A stretch of DNA of 64,000 bases from JBCBWG01 sp038523925 (GCA_038523925.1 JBCBIY010000002.1:1-64000), one strand, 5' to 3'. Positions 8,590 to 18,180 are shown, counted from the stretch's first letter. Program-made: numbers and translations. The notes: a model not told the origin generated them from the letters alone.

Positions 8590-11265
8590 ATGCAGGGTGT
8601 GAACGAAATCCGCCGCGCCTTCCTCGACTACTTCGGCTCGCATGAGCACGAAATCGTCGCCTCGTCGCCGCTCGTCCCGCTAAACGATCCGACGCTGATG
8701 TTCACGAACGCCGGCATGGTGCAGTTCAAGAACGTCTTCACGGGCCAAGAGCACCGCCCCTACAGCCGGGCGACGACGTCGCAGAAGTGCGTGCGCGCCG
8801 GCGGCAAACACAACGACCTCGACAACGTCGGCTACACCGCCCGCCATCACACGTTCTTCGAGATGCTCGGCAACTTCTCGTTCGGCGACTACTTCAAGGA
8901 CAACGCCATCGAGCTTGCCTGGTCGCTTGTGACCAAAGAGTTCGGCCTGCCGAAGGATAAGTTGCTCGTCACGGTCTATGCGGAAGACGATCAGGCGTTT
9001 GATCTGTGGAAGAAGATCGCCGGGCTGCCGGACGAGAAGATCATCCGCATCGCGACGTCGGACAATTTCTGGGCGATGGGCGACACGGGCCCGTGCGGCC
9101 CCTGCTCTGAAATCTTCTATGACCACGGCCCCCAGATCCCGGGCGGGCCGCCGGGCTCCCCAGACGAAGGCGGCGACCGGTTCATCGAGATCTGGAACCT
9201 CGTCTTCATGCAGTACGAGCAAGTAACGCCCGACGAGCGCATCGACCTGCCGAAGCCGTCGATCGACACTGGCATGGGCCTTGAGCGGATCGCAGCCGTC
9301 CTCCAGGGCACGCACGACAACTACGAAACGGACCTGTTCCGCAATCTCATTGCAGCGTCCGTCGAACTCACCGGCGTCAAAGCCGAGGGCGCCAACGCGC
9401 CGAGCCACAAGGTGATTGCCGACCACCTGCGCGCCTCGAGCTTCCTCATGGCCGACGGCGTCCTGCCGTCGAACGAAGGCCGCGGCTATGTGCTGCGCCG
9501 GATCATGCGCCGCGCAATGCGTCATGCCCATATCCTCGGCGCCAAAGAGCCGCTGATGCATCGCCTCGTGCCGCAGCTCATCCGCGAGATGGGCGAGACC
9601 TACGGCGAGCTTGTCCGCGCGCAGGCGATGATCACGGAGACGCTGCTGCTCGAAGAGACGCGGTTCCGCAAGACGCTCGACCGCGGCCTCGGGCTACTCG
9701 CCGATGAAAGCGCGGGGCTCGACAGTGGCGATACGTTCTCAGGCGAGACCGCATTTAAGCTCTACGACACCTACGGCTTCCCGCTGGACCTGACGCAGGA
9801 TGCGCTTCGGGCGCGTGAGATTTCGGTCGACACCGACGCCTTCGAAGCCGCGATGGAGCGCCAGCGCGCCGAAGCGCGTGCGGCTTGGAAGGGCTCCGGC
9901 GACACGGCAACGGAGACCATCTGGTTCGACCTCCGCGAGCGCGTCGGCGCAACCGAGTTCCTCGGCTACGAGACCGAGACAGCCGAAGGCGCGATCGTCG
10001 CGATTGTCGCTGACGGCGGCGAGGTCCAGACCATCAAGGCCGGCCAGGACGCTGCCATCGTCACCAACCAGACGCCATTTTATGGCGAGAGCGGCGGTCA
10101 GGTCGGCGACACCGGCGTGATCCAGTTGAGCGACGCGCGCTTTGAGGTCACGGACACGCAAAAGCGGCTTGGCGATCTCTTGGTGCACTTTGGCAAGCTG
10201 ACTGCCGGCACGCTTGCCGTCGACGAGCCGGTTGAACTGAGCGTCGATCATCGTCGCCGGACGGCAACGCGCGCCAATCACTCAGCAACCCACCTCGTCC
10301 ACGAGGCGCTGCGCGAAGTCCTCGGCGAGCACGTCGCCCAGCGCGGCTCACTCGTCTCGCCAGACCGGCTGCGGTTCGACTTCTCGCACACCAAGCCGAT
10401 GGCCTCCGACGAGATCAAAGAGGTTCAGCGCCGCGCAAACGCCGTGGTCGCGGAGAATGCCGAAGTGACGACGCGGCTGATGGACATCGACGACGCGATC
10501 GAGACCGGCGCGATGGCGCTGTTCGGCGAGAAGTACGGCGATGAAGTCCGCGTCGTTGCGATGGGTGCGCCGCAGGGTGGCAAGTCGAAGCCTTGGTCTA
10601 TTGAGCTGTGCGGTGGAACACACGTCACCCGCACAGGCGACATCGGCCTCATTCACATCGTCGACGAAAGCGCATCGGCCGCCGGCGTTCGCCGGTTGGA
10701 GGCGCTCACCGGCGATGGCGCGCGCGCCTATCTGGCCGAGCAGGACGCGCGGGTCCGCGAGATCGCAAGCGCGTTGCGAACCCGCCCGGACGCAGTTGGT
10801 GAACGCGTGGCGGCCCTCGTTGATGAGCGCAAAGCCCTTGAGAAGCAGTTGGCGGAGGCGAAACGCGCACTCGCGCTTGCAGGTGGCGGGCCGGCTGATG
10901 GCGCTGCTGGCGCGAACGGTGCCGGCTCTGAGATCATAGACGTTGCGGGCGTGAAGTATCTGGCGCGTGCGGTGCAAGGCCTGCCGCCCAAAGATCTCCG
11001 CGGCCTTGTCGACGACGGCAAGGGCCGGGTCGGCTCAGGCGTCGTCGCGATCATCGGCATTGCCGAAGACGGGAAAGCCGGCATCGCCGTCGGCGTCACC
11101 GATGACCTCAAAGGGCGGCTGTCGGCCGTCGATCTCGTGCGCGCGGGCGCCGCTGAACTTGGCGGCAAGGGCGGCGGCGGCCGGCCGGACATGGCACAGG
11201 CCGGCGGGCCGGATGGCTCAAAAGCGCAGGCAGCGCTGGACGCCATCGCCAAGGCCATTGGCTGA
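8590..11265 (+). CDS. alaS: Alanyl-tRNA synthetase
   Basis: Charges tRNA-Ala with alanine in the cytoplasm. The 891-aa protein shows the class II catalytic core at the N-terminus (GVNEIRRAFLDYF, TNAGMVQFKNVF, ARHHTFFEMLGNFSFGDYF). The editing domain follows, with zinc ligands H564 and H568 (NHSATH) and C674 and H678 (CGGTH). The C-terminal oligomerisation/DHHA1 region is Gly-rich (GGKGGGGRPDMAQAGG). The start at 8590 is chosen by alignment to the family N-terminus from memory; the frame runs 51 codons further upstream but that part is not AlaRS-like. It is complete and normal in length. Confidence 0.97.
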   Translation: MQGVNEIRRAFLDYFGSHEHEIVASSPLVPLNDPTLMFTNAGMVQFKNVFTGQEHRPYSRATTSQKCVRAGGKHNDLDNVGYTARHHTFFEMLGNFSFGDYFKDNAIELAWSLVTKEFGLPKDKLLVTVYAEDDQAFDLWKKIAGLPDEKIIRIATSDNFWAMGDTGPCGPCSEIFYDHGPQIPGGPPGSPDEGGDRFIEIWNLVFMQYEQVTPDERIDLPKPSIDTGMGLERIAAVLQGTHDNYETDLFRNLIAASVELTGVKAEGANAPSHKVIADHLRASSFLMADGVLPSNEGRGYVLRRIMRRAMRHAHILGAKEPLMHRLVPQLIREMGETYGELVRAQAMITETLLLEETRFRKTLDRGLGLLADESAGLDSGDTFSGETAFKLYDTYGFPLDLTQDALRAREISVDTDAFEAAMERQRAEARAAWKGSGDTATETIWFDLRERVGATEFLGYETETAEGAIVAIVADGGEVQTIKAGQDAAIVTNQTPFYGESGGQVGDTGVIQLSDARFEVTDTQKRLGDLLVHFGKLTAGTLAVDEPVELSVDHRRRTATRANHSATHLVHEALREVLGEHVAQRGSLVSPDRLRFDFSHTKPMASDEIKEVQRRANAVVAENAEVTTRLMDIDDAIETGAMALFGEKYGDEVRVVAMGAPQGGKSKPWSIELCGGTHVTRTGDIGLIHIVDESASAAGVRRLEALTGDGARAYLAEQDARVREIASALRTRPDAVGERVAALVDERKALEKQLAEAKRALALAGGGPADGAAGANGAGSEIIDVAGVKYLARAVQGLPPKDLRGLVDDGKGRVGSGVVAIIGIAEDGKAGIAVGVTDDLKGRLSAVDLVRAGAAELGGKGGGGRPDMAQAGGPDGSKAQAALDAIAKAIG

Positions 11266-11284
11266 GCCGCACGACCGGCTCAGC
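11261..11284 (+). terminator. Hairpin overlapping the alaS stop codon
   Basis: GCTGAGCC (11261-11268) and GGCTCAGC (11277-11284) form an 8-bp stem with an 8-nt loop. The alaS stop codon lies inside the stem. There is no clear T-tract, so it could be an RNA 3'-end stabiliser instead of a terminator. Confidence 0.4.
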
Positions 11285-11325
11285 TAGCAGTTCCACCAAT
11301 CAACGTTGGCGGCCCACGCACGACG

Positions 11326-12420
11326 TCAGACGCCGAGCTTCTTCTGGAGGCTCGACGACGACGTCGTGTACTGGAAGAGCAGCTTCTTATCCGGATAGAT
11401 GATCCGGTGTGCCTGCTGCGCCATCAGCGCGACCTCGTGGAAGCCCGAAAGAATGAGCTTCAGCTTCCCCGGATAGGTATTGATATCGCCGACCGCGAAG
11501 ATGCCGGACGTGCTTGTCTCAAAGCGCTCGGTGTCGACGGGGACGAGGTTCTCTTCGAGGTTGAGCCCCCAATCGGCAATCGGCCCGAGCTTCATGGTGA
11601 GCCCGAAGAACGGCAGCATCGTATTGCACGCGACATCTTCGAGTGTGCCGTCTTTCGACTTGATCGCGACGCCCGATAGCTGACCGCGCTCGCCCTTCAG
11701 CTCCGCAACCTGCCCGATCTTAAGCGCCACTTTCCCGTCAGCGACGAGCGCCCGCATCTGTTCGACCGAGTGCGGGGCGGCGCGGAAATCATCGCGGCGA
11801 TGCAGAAGCGTCAGGCTGTTTGCGATCGGCTGCAGATTGAGCGTCCAGTCGAGCGCGGAATCGCCGCCCCCGACAATGAGGATGTCGCGGCCGGCAAACT
11901 GCTCCATCCGGCGCACGGCATAAAAGACGCTCGTGCCTTCGTAGCTTTCGATGCCGGCGAGCGGCGGCCGCTTTGGCGTGAACGATCCGCCGCCGGCTGC
12001 GATGACAATCACCTTGGCAAGGAATGTCCGGCCGGCATCCGTCTTCACCTCGAAGCGGCTATCGTCCAGCTTGGCGAGCGCATCGATCCGCTCGTTGTAA
12101 TGGAAGGTCGGCGAGAACGGCTTGATCTGTTCGAGCAGCCGGTCCGTCAGTTCCTGGCCTGTGACGACAGGCAGCGCCGGAATGTCGTAGATCGGCTTCT
12201 CGGGATAGAGTTCGGCGCACTGTCCGCCCGGCTTGTCGAGGATGTCGACCACGTGCGCCCGGATGTCGAGCAGGCCGAGTTCGAACACGGCGAACAATCC
12301 AACCGGACCGGCGCCGATGATCAGCGCATCGGTTTCGATCTGATCGGCGGTGTCGTCCGGGGCTGGTGCAGCTTCCGCCGAAGGGGGCTGTGCAAGAGCG
12401 GTTTCGGTCACGGGTCTCAA
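11326..12420 (-). CDS. Ferredoxin/flavodoxin-NADP+ reductase, thioredoxin-reductase type
   Basis: A 364-aa FAD/NAD(P)H flavoprotein that moves electrons between NADPH and a ferredoxin. The FAD-binding motif is IIGAGPVGLF and the NAD(P)-binding motif IVGGGDSALDW. The second FAD motif is TSGIFAVGDINTYPGKLK. The thioredoxin-reductase CxxC redox pair is absent, and a C-terminal extension (LFQYTTSSSSLQKKLGV) is present; both are characteristic of TrxR-like ferredoxin-NADP reductases. The N-terminus has a disordered Ala/Pro stretch of about 25 residues. It lies 65 bp downstream of a [2Fe-2S] ferredoxin gene on the same strand, which is the obvious redox partner. Confidence 0.9.
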   Translation of the reverse strand: MRPVTETALAQPPSAEAAPAPDDTADQIETDALIIGAGPVGLFAVFELGLLDIRAHVVDILDKPGGQCAELYPEKPIYDIPALPVVTGQELTDRLLEQIKPFSPTFHYNERIDALAKLDDSRFEVKTDAGRTFLAKVIVIAAGGGSFTPKRPPLAGIESYEGTSVFYAVRRMEQFAGRDILIVGGGDSALDWTLNLQPIANSLTLLHRRDDFRAAPHSVEQMRALVADGKVALKIGQVAELKGERGQLSGVAIKSKDGTLEDVACNTMLPFFGLTMKLGPIADWGLNLEENLVPVDTERFETSTSGIFAVGDINTYPGKLKLILSGFHEVALMAQQAHRIIYPDKKLLFQYTTSSSSLQKKLGV

Positions 12421-12485
12421 TCCATTCTCAGTGTCACTGCCGGCGCCGCCGACCTTGAGAATGAAGGCCCGCGCCGGACGTCAAA

Positions 12486-12806
12486 TCAGAATTGTTTTTC
12501 GGGAACTTGCACGACAAGACCGTCAAGCGCGTCGCTCACCTTGATCTGGCAGGAGAGCCGGCTCGTCTCGCGCACGTCGAACGCGAAATCGAGCATGTCT
12601 TCTTCCATCTCGCTCGGCTTGCCGGTTTTCTCTGCCCAGGCCGCATCGACATAGACATGGCATGTCGCACAGGCGCACGCGCCGCCACACTCGGCCTCGA
12701 TGCCGGGAACGGCATGAAGCTTACCCGCCTCCATGACCGTTGTGCCTTCGGCGGCTTCAACCTCTGTCTTCGTCCCGTCCGGTTGAACAAACGTAATCTT
12801 CGCCAT
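12486..12806 (-). CDS. [2Fe-2S] ferredoxin, adrenodoxin/FdVI type
   Basis: A 106-aa cytoplasmic electron carrier. The cluster ligands follow C-x5-C-x2-C-x36-C: C40, C46, C49 and C86, with the CGGACACATCH loop of the vertebrate-adrenodoxin-like family. The sequence begins MAKITFVQPDG, a standard start for the family, so ATG 12806 is chosen although the frame is open further upstream. It lies directly upstream of the ferredoxin reductase. Adrenodoxin-type ferredoxins in Alphaproteobacteria serve cytochromes P450 or Fe-S biogenesis; no P450 is visible here, so the end acceptor is unknown. Confidence 0.93.
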   Translation of the reverse strand: MAKITFVQPDGTKTEVEAAEGTTVMEAGKLHAVPGIEAECGGACACATCHVYVDAAWAEKTGKPSEMEEDMLDFAFDVRETSRLSCQIKVSDALDGLVVQVPEKQF

Positions 12807-12990
12807 CAGCCGTCGGCTCTCCGCGATTGAATGTCGTTGCTCCCGCCCATGTTGCACGTGCTGCGCGAGCAATGGAGCAGCGGCACGTATCGGGCGTGAG
12901 GGATACCAAACTCGTCTATACCAATCGCGGGCGGGAAACCAGTCACAGCGGCGGATTGCACCACCCCGCCGATCGCATGAACACGGCGTC

Positions 12991-13386
12991 TTAAGCGCTG
13001 ACGCGCTCGGCTGCTTCAACGGCCTCCGCGACCGCTTCGATCAAATGCTCGATTTCGGCGTTGGCCGCATTCGACTTTGGCGTCAGCTGCTCAAGGCGCT
13101 CAGCCGTTTCCGCCAGATCCCACGCGCCAACCGCACGGGCCGAGCCTTTGATTGAGTGCGTTGCAAAACGCCACTCCGCCTGACTTTCAGCCGACAGGAC
13201 CGCCTTCAGCAACGTCGCCACCTGGCCGGAAAACAGATCCAGGATTTCGGCCTCGAGCTCCGGATTGCCAAGCGTGTAGCGGGCGAGATGCGTGCGATCG
13301 ATCGCACTTTCATCGTCCACATGCGGATCGGTGTCCGCGTTCGGATCGGTCATTGCACTGTGAGTTCCAACAAGCAGGTCAGCCAT
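12991..13386 (-). CDS. Hpt-domain histidine phosphotransfer protein
   Basis: About 131 aa. Most of it is an Hpt four-helix domain with the phospho-accepting histidine in FATHSIKGSARAVGA (near residue 77). The pattern H-S-hydrophobic-K-G-S-x(3)-G is the Hpt signature. Hpt proteins carry phosphate between hybrid kinases and response regulators. No kinase or receiver domain is attached, so its partners are elsewhere; CckA in this window is a hybrid kinase but normally uses ChpT. The N-terminus is acidic and disordered. The start could be ATG 13386 or ATG 13353. It is divergent from the giant coiled-coil gene, with a perfect CtrA box between them. Confidence 0.88.
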   Translation of the reverse strand: MADLLVGTHSAMTDPNADTDPHVDDESAIDRTHLARYTLGNPELEAEILDLFSGQVATLLKAVLSAESQAEWRFATHSIKGSARAVGAWDLAETAERLEQLTPKSNAANAEIEHLIEAVAEAVEAAERVSA

Positions 13387-13455
13387 CACTCTGACAGGTG
13401 CGACTGAAGGCCCGCCTAATCCGCAGCGTGGCTGGGGCGCGGGCTACCAACAGCG

Positions 13456-13470
13456 TTAATGCCGTCTTAA
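13456..13470. promoter_or_regulatory. CtrA binding box, perfect TTAA-N7-TTAA
   Basis: TTAA at 13456-13459 and TTAA at 13467-13470, with 7 bp between and CC following (TTAACC), match the full CtrA consensus. TTAA is scarce in this GC-rich DNA. The box lies 70 bp from the hpt start and 151 bp from the chosen coiled-coil start. It is the only perfect match I found in the window. Confidence 0.8.
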
Positions 13471-13620
13471 CCGCGCGCCGACCGGCCTCCATTGTGTGGC
13501 CGCGAATCGCCCCTAATTCTCTGGATGTTTTCCAGCGGGTTCGGACCAACTTTAGGGGCTTTGGTCTGGGCTTCGCCGGTTGCGTGTCGTATAGCGATAC
13601 CAACGGGGCGTGTGGGGCGT

Positions 13621-16600
13621 ATGCAGGGGCGCATGGGGCAAAAGCCAAAAGCGCGTGGTGATAAGACCACCAGCGATCGCGATGCGGCGTCGCTTGATTG
13701 GGACGCGCTGACGAGCGGCAGTGCGCCCGGTCGGCTGAGCGAAAAGTTGGAGGCGGCCTCCGGGCCGAAACCGCCGGCGCTGCCGATGCCGCCGGACGCT
13801 GCGAAAGCCGCGCCAAAGCCCGACAAAAAACCCGCGACACCGGATGCGTTGGCGACGGCCGTCGAAGCGTCGGCGGCGACTTCGAAACAGACACCGACGC
13901 CGCCGAAGTTGCCGGGTGGCAAACGCCCCGGCGCAAGGGCTGCGGCCGCAAATGCGTCAGATGCCGGGAAGGCAGAGCCAGGCAAGGATGCCGGCACACC
14001 GCCGACGTTGCCGAAGCCGAAAGCCCCACCTGCGCCACCAGCCACGGCCGCCACGCCACTTGGCAAAGCCGACGGGCCAGCGCCGTCGCAGTTGCCGGCT
14101 GCACAGCCCGATATCGCACCAAAGCCATCTGCTGGACCAAGCCTCAGTATGGGACCGGCCGCGGCCGCCAGTATCGCCGCCGCCGCGCCTCCCTTCGTGA
14201 AGGCTGATCAGGCCGCTCCCGGAAGCGCATCGCGGACGCCCAAGTCAGGTTACATCGCCCCTGAGGAGACGTCAGAGCCGCCACGCCGCCGCCGGGCCAA
14301 ACGCCGCGCTGCAGGCCCCTCTCGCGAGCGGATCGCGGCCAACGACGATGTGCCATCGATCGGCGGGCTCATCTACGCGCTCAATCAGAAGCCATCGAAC
14401 CGGCCGTTCTACTACGCGGCCATTGCAAGCAGCGCGTGGCTCATCGTCGGGCTCGTGCTCGGCTATCTCACCCTGACGCCGCAACTGACCGGCGCGACAA
14501 CGCTTACGGAAGCGCTTCGCCAGGCGCCGATCCTCTCGACGGCTGCAAGCGTGCTTGGCCCGCCGCTTCTGTTTTGGTTCCTCGCATTTCTCGTCTGGCG
14601 GTCTGACGAGATGCACCTGCGCTCGACAGCCATGACCGAGGTCGCAGTCCGCCTCGCCGAACCTGATCGCATGGCCGAGGAACAGGTGACCGCCCTTGGC
14701 AACGCGGTGTCGCGCCAGATCGGCTTCATGAACGAAGCCGTCAACCAGGCGATGAACCGCGCGAGCGAGCTTGAGGCTGTCGTCAAAAGTGAGGTCGTCG
14801 CGCTCGAGCAGTCCTACGAGGAGAACGAGCAGCGCATCCGCGGTCTGCTGCAGGAACTTGCAAGCGAACGGAACTCGCTGACAGGAACCGGCGAAAACTT
14901 CCGCGATACGCTTTCAACGCTCGCCAAGGACGTGCCGGCGCTCATCGAACGGCTGTCGGACCAGCAGTCGAAGCTTGCAGGCATCATCTCGGGCGCGGGC
15001 TCGAACCTCACGCAGCTCGAACAGTCGCTTGCGACGCAGACGGGCCGCCTGGAGAACACGCTTGGCGACCGTGCCCAGCAATTGCAGGCGGTGTTCGAGG
15101 GTTACGCGACGTCGATTGGCGAGACGCTGGAATCGCAGTCGCAGCAGATCCAGACCGTCCTCGAAGACAAAACCGGCAAGCTCGGCATCCACCTGAAGGC
15201 GCACTCGGAATCTGTTGAGACCACGCTCACCGGGTACACGGAAGTGCTTGGCACCGTGCTTGAGGGGCGGAGCGCACAACTCAGCAAGCTCATCGCGGAA
15301 GGCACCGAGCACTTCGGAACCGTCGTCGGCGACAGCACGGACCGCTTCGACAAGATGGTCAACCAGTCCGGCGAGCACTTCCGGACGATGCTGGCCGATC
15401 ATACCGATGGCGTCGAGCAAGACCTGCAGCGGCGCATGGCGACGATCGAGGACAGCATTGCGCGGCGCACAGATGCGCTGCAGTCGGTGTTCGAGGACTA
15501 CCGCCACGCGCTTGATGCGACGATGGTCGAGCGGACGAAGGCGCTTGATTCCGCATTCGACGAGCGGCTGCGTGTGTTTGACGAAGCCATGCTCCGGTCG
15601 ACCGAGGCGATTGAGAACGCGGTCGGCTCAAACGCGACGATGCTGACGAACGCAATGGAGCAGCACGCGGTCGCGCTCAGCGAGGGCATCAATCAGAAGG
15701 CCGTCGAACTCGACGACACCTTGATGAGCGGCATCGACGCTGTCCGGCGGACGAGCGAGAACATCTCGCGCCAGTCGCTGCGCGCAATCGAAGGCCTCGC
15801 GAACCAGGCCGATATGCTCCAGAACGTGTCGGAGAACCTGCTCGGGCGCATCACGAGCGTGACCAACCGCTTCGAGGACCAGGGCCAGTCAATCCTGAAG
15901 TCGGCCAACGCACTGGAGTCTGCCAACTACAAGATCGACAAAGCGCTTGGCGCGCGCACCGAAGACCTGAACGCGACACTCGACCGCCTGTCAGGCAAAG
16001 CCGGCGAGATCAACGAGGCCGTCGCCGGTTACTCGACGCAGCTCGAAGGCCAGATGCAGGATGCCGAGAAGCGCACCCGCCTCCTGACAGCCGAGATGAG
16101 CCGCGAGGCGACCGAGCGCTCGCGCACGGCGATGGATGAGCTTGCGCGGCTGAAGACGGAGGCCATGCGCGAGAAGGACCGCGCGCTTGACGAACTGAAG
16201 GGTGAGTTCGCCGCTGTCACGCGCGAAGTGACTGAGCGTCTCGGCGTTCTTTCGCAGCAGTTCTCGCAGACCTCCGGCGAAGTTCGCGCGCAGGCGCGGC
16301 GCGCGGCAGACGACATTCAGGCTGATCAGCGCCGCCTCCGCGATCAGCTCGAGTCGCTGCCGTCTGCAACGCGTGAGACCGCCGATGCGATGCGCCGAGC
16401 GCTCCAAGATCAGCTCCGCGCGCTCGATCAGCTGACGACACTCGCGCGGGCTCACGGCCAGAGCCGTGATGTCCGCCCGGCCCGCAACGCCTCGCCGCCG
16501 CGCGCGCTGAGCCGCCCACACGCCGCACCTGCAAAGTCCACCGGACCGGCAGGGGCCCGCGGCGCAACCGCTGTCCCGCCAGCCGGCCGCGGCTCACAGC

Positions 16601-17139
16601 TTTCAAGCCTCACCTCAACGCTTGCACGTGAGTTGAGCCAGCGCGGCGCCACCGCGCACCCGCTCTCAGCCGCCGCAAACCCCGCAGCCGCAACCCCGGC
16701 CGGCGCCCAGACACGGATCCCGCCCGGCAGCGAGGGTGGCCCTTGGTCGTTTGGCGACCTGCTCGCGCGGGCGTCGCTTGGCGACGATCCGGCAGAAAGC
16801 TCCGGCGGGTCACCGCTCGATGTGAACACGATTGCAAAAGCGATCGACCCCAACCTTGCAACCGTCATCTGGGACCGCTTCCGCTCGGGCCAGCGCGGCT
16901 TCATGGTACGCAGCATCTATCCTGAGCCGACGCGGGCGCTGTTTGACGAAACGCGGACGCGCTACAGCGACGAGCCAGCGTTCCGCGCAAACGTTGACCA
17001 GTTCATGCAGGAGTTCGAAGACCTGCTGCGCGAGGTCGATGGCCGCGATGCATCCGGCAAGGCCGCGCAGGATCACGTGACGGCGGAGACCGGGCGCGTT
17101 TATCTGTTCCTCGCCCATGCGAGCGACCGGTTGTCGTAG
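13621..17139 (+). CDS. Giant membrane-anchored coiled-coil protein (kinesin-like/apolipoprotein-like repeats)
   Basis: About 1172 aa. Residues 1-255 are Pro/Ala/Lys-rich and disordered. Two membrane helices follow (about 262-285 and 303-325). Then comes a roughly 580-residue helical rod (about 350-930) with repeated Glu/Gln/Leu segments such as LESQSQQIQTVLEDKTGKLG and LEGRSAQLSKLIAEGTEHFG, suggesting tandem helical units. A second Pro/Ala linker leads to a compact C-terminal domain (about 1065-1172, TIAKAIDPNLATVIWDRFRSG) that looks conserved. The architecture resembles alphaproteobacterial polarity or division scaffolds, but I cannot assign a family. GTG 13492 would open the frame further but lies too close to the CtrA box; ATG 13621 or 13633 is more likely. 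The epimerase gene follows 27 bp later. Confidence 0.8.
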   Translation: MQGRMGQKPKARGDKTTSDRDAASLDWDALTSGSAPGRLSEKLEAASGPKPPALPMPPDAAKAAPKPDKKPATPDALATAVEASAATSKQTPTPPKLPGGKRPGARAAAANASDAGKAEPGKDAGTPPTLPKPKAPPAPPATAATPLGKADGPAPSQLPAAQPDIAPKPSAGPSLSMGPAAAASIAAAAPPFVKADQAAPGSASRTPKSGYIAPEETSEPPRRRRAKRRAAGPSRERIAANDDVPSIGGLIYALNQKPSNRPFYYAAIASSAWLIVGLVLGYLTLTPQLTGATTLTEALRQAPILSTAASVLGPPLLFWFLAFLVWRSDEMHLRSTAMTEVAVRLAEPDRMAEEQVTALGNAVSRQIGFMNEAVNQAMNRASELEAVVKSEVVALEQSYEENEQRIRGLLQELASERNSLTGTGENFRDTLSTLAKDVPALIERLSDQQSKLAGIISGAGSNLTQLEQSLATQTGRLENTLGDRAQQLQAVFEGYATSIGETLESQSQQIQTVLEDKTGKLGIHLKAHSESVETTLTGYTEVLGTVLEGRSAQLSKLIAEGTEHFGTVVGDSTDRFDKMVNQSGEHFRTMLADHTDGVEQDLQRRMATIEDSIARRTDALQSVFEDYRHALDATMVERTKALDSAFDERLRVFDEAMLRSTEAIENAVGSNATMLTNAMEQHAVALSEGINQKAVELDDTLMSGIDAVRRTSENISRQSLRAIEGLANQADMLQNVSENLLGRITSVTNRFEDQGQSILKSANALESANYKIDKALGARTEDLNATLDRLSGKAGEINEAVAGYSTQLEGQMQDAEKRTRLLTAEMSREATERSRTAMDELARLKTEAMREKDRALDELKGEFAAVTREVTERLGVLSQQFSQTSGEVRAQARRAADDIQADQRRLRDQLESLPSATRETADAMRRALQDQLRALDQLTTLARAHGQSRDVRPARNASPPRALSRPHAAPAKSTGPAGARGATAVPPAGRGSQLSSLTSTLARELSQRGATAHPLSAAANPAAATPAGAQTRIPPGSEGGPWSFGDLLARASLGDDPAESSGGSPLDVNTIAKAIDPNLATVIWDRFRSGQRGFMVRSIYPEPTRALFDETRTRYSDEPAFRANVDQFMQEFEDLLREVDGRDASGKAAQDHVTAETGRVYLFLAHASDRLS

Positions 17140-17166
17140 ACCTCGCTCGCCCGGCGGAGGCGCGCT

Positions 17167-18180
17167 TTGCCGACACGCATCACGATCACGACGGAGACGT
17201 TCCCGCTCGCAGCGCCGTTCCGTATCTCGCGCGCGGCGAAGTCTGAAGCTCACGTCGTCGTCGCCGAGATCGATGATGGCCTGGCGAGCGGCCGCGGCGA
17301 GTGCGTGCCCTATGCCCACTATGGCGAAACGCTTGAAGGCGTTGCAGCAGACATCGCGCGCGCGTTCAATGGCCTGAGCGCAAACGGCCTCATGGATGAG
17401 ACCGATCTCGCAGCAGCCCGCGACCAGCTCCGCAGCCAATCCGGATTAACGGGCGCTGCCCGCAACGCGCTCGACTGCGCGCTGTTTGACCTCGAAGCCA
17501 AGCGCCGCGGCGAGACCATCAACGCCCTGCTCGCGCGGCCCACTCTTCGCGCTCAGACCACCTGCCTGACCCTCAGCCTCGATACGCCGGCCGCTATGGC
17601 TGAGGCTGCGCGCGCGCTCGCCTGCCAGCCGATCCTGAAACTCAAGCTCGGCGCACCTGGAGACACCGAGCGCATGGCGGCGGTCCGCGCCGTGCGGCCG
17701 GATGCAACGCTGATTGCCGACGCCAACGAAGGCTGGCCGCTTGCAGAGTATGCGGCTCTGATAGAGGCCGCAGCCGATGCGCGCATTGCCCTTATCGAGC
17801 AGCCGCTACCAGCCGATGCGGACGAGGCCCTTGGCGCGCGGGAAAGCCCGGTGCCCGTCTGCGCCGACGAAGCACTCCACACCCGCGCCGACCTTGACCG
17901 GATCGCGGTGCGCTACGATGCAATCAACATCAAGCTCGACAAGGCCGGCGGTCTCACGGAGGCGCTCGCGCTTGCGGCTGAGGCGCGCTCGCGTGGGCTT
18001 GGCATCATGGTCGGCTCAATGGTCGCGACGTCGCTCTCGATGGCGCCGGCAATGGTCCTTGCACAGGACGCCGACTGGGTTGACCTCGACAGCCCGTTCC
18101 TGCTCGCAGCCGACCGCGCGCATGGCCTGACGATTACAGATGGCGTCATCTCGCCACCAACGCGGGCGCTGTGGGGCTGA
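17167..18180 (+). CDS. L-Ala-D/L-Glu (dipeptide) epimerase, enolase superfamily
   Basis: A 337-aa enolase-superfamily enzyme of the muconate-lactonising subgroup. The catalytic KxK pair is K158/K160 (LKLKLG). The metal-ligand segments are IADANEGW, LIEQPLP and CADEALH, and the second catalytic lysine lies in INIKLDKAGGLTEA. The N-terminus (FPLAAPFRISRAAK) is typical of dipeptide epimerases, which recycle murein peptides after amidase action. The start is TTG 17167 with GGAGG 6 nt upstream. It is 27 bp after the coiled-coil gene and probably in its operon, consistent with a cell-wall theme. Substrate specificity is family-level inference. Confidence 0.88.
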   Translation: MPTRITITTETFPLAAPFRISRAAKSEAHVVVAEIDDGLASGRGECVPYAHYGETLEGVAADIARAFNGLSANGLMDETDLAAARDQLRSQSGLTGAARNALDCALFDLEAKRRGETINALLARPTLRAQTTCLTLSLDTPAAMAEAARALACQPILKLKLGAPGDTERMAAVRAVRPDATLIADANEGWPLAEYAALIEAAADARIALIEQPLPADADEALGARESPVPVCADEALHTRADLDRIAVRYDAINIKLDKAGGLTEALALAAEARSRGLGIMVGSMVATSLSMAPAMVLAQDADWVDLDSPFLLAADRAHGLTITDGVISPPTRALWG

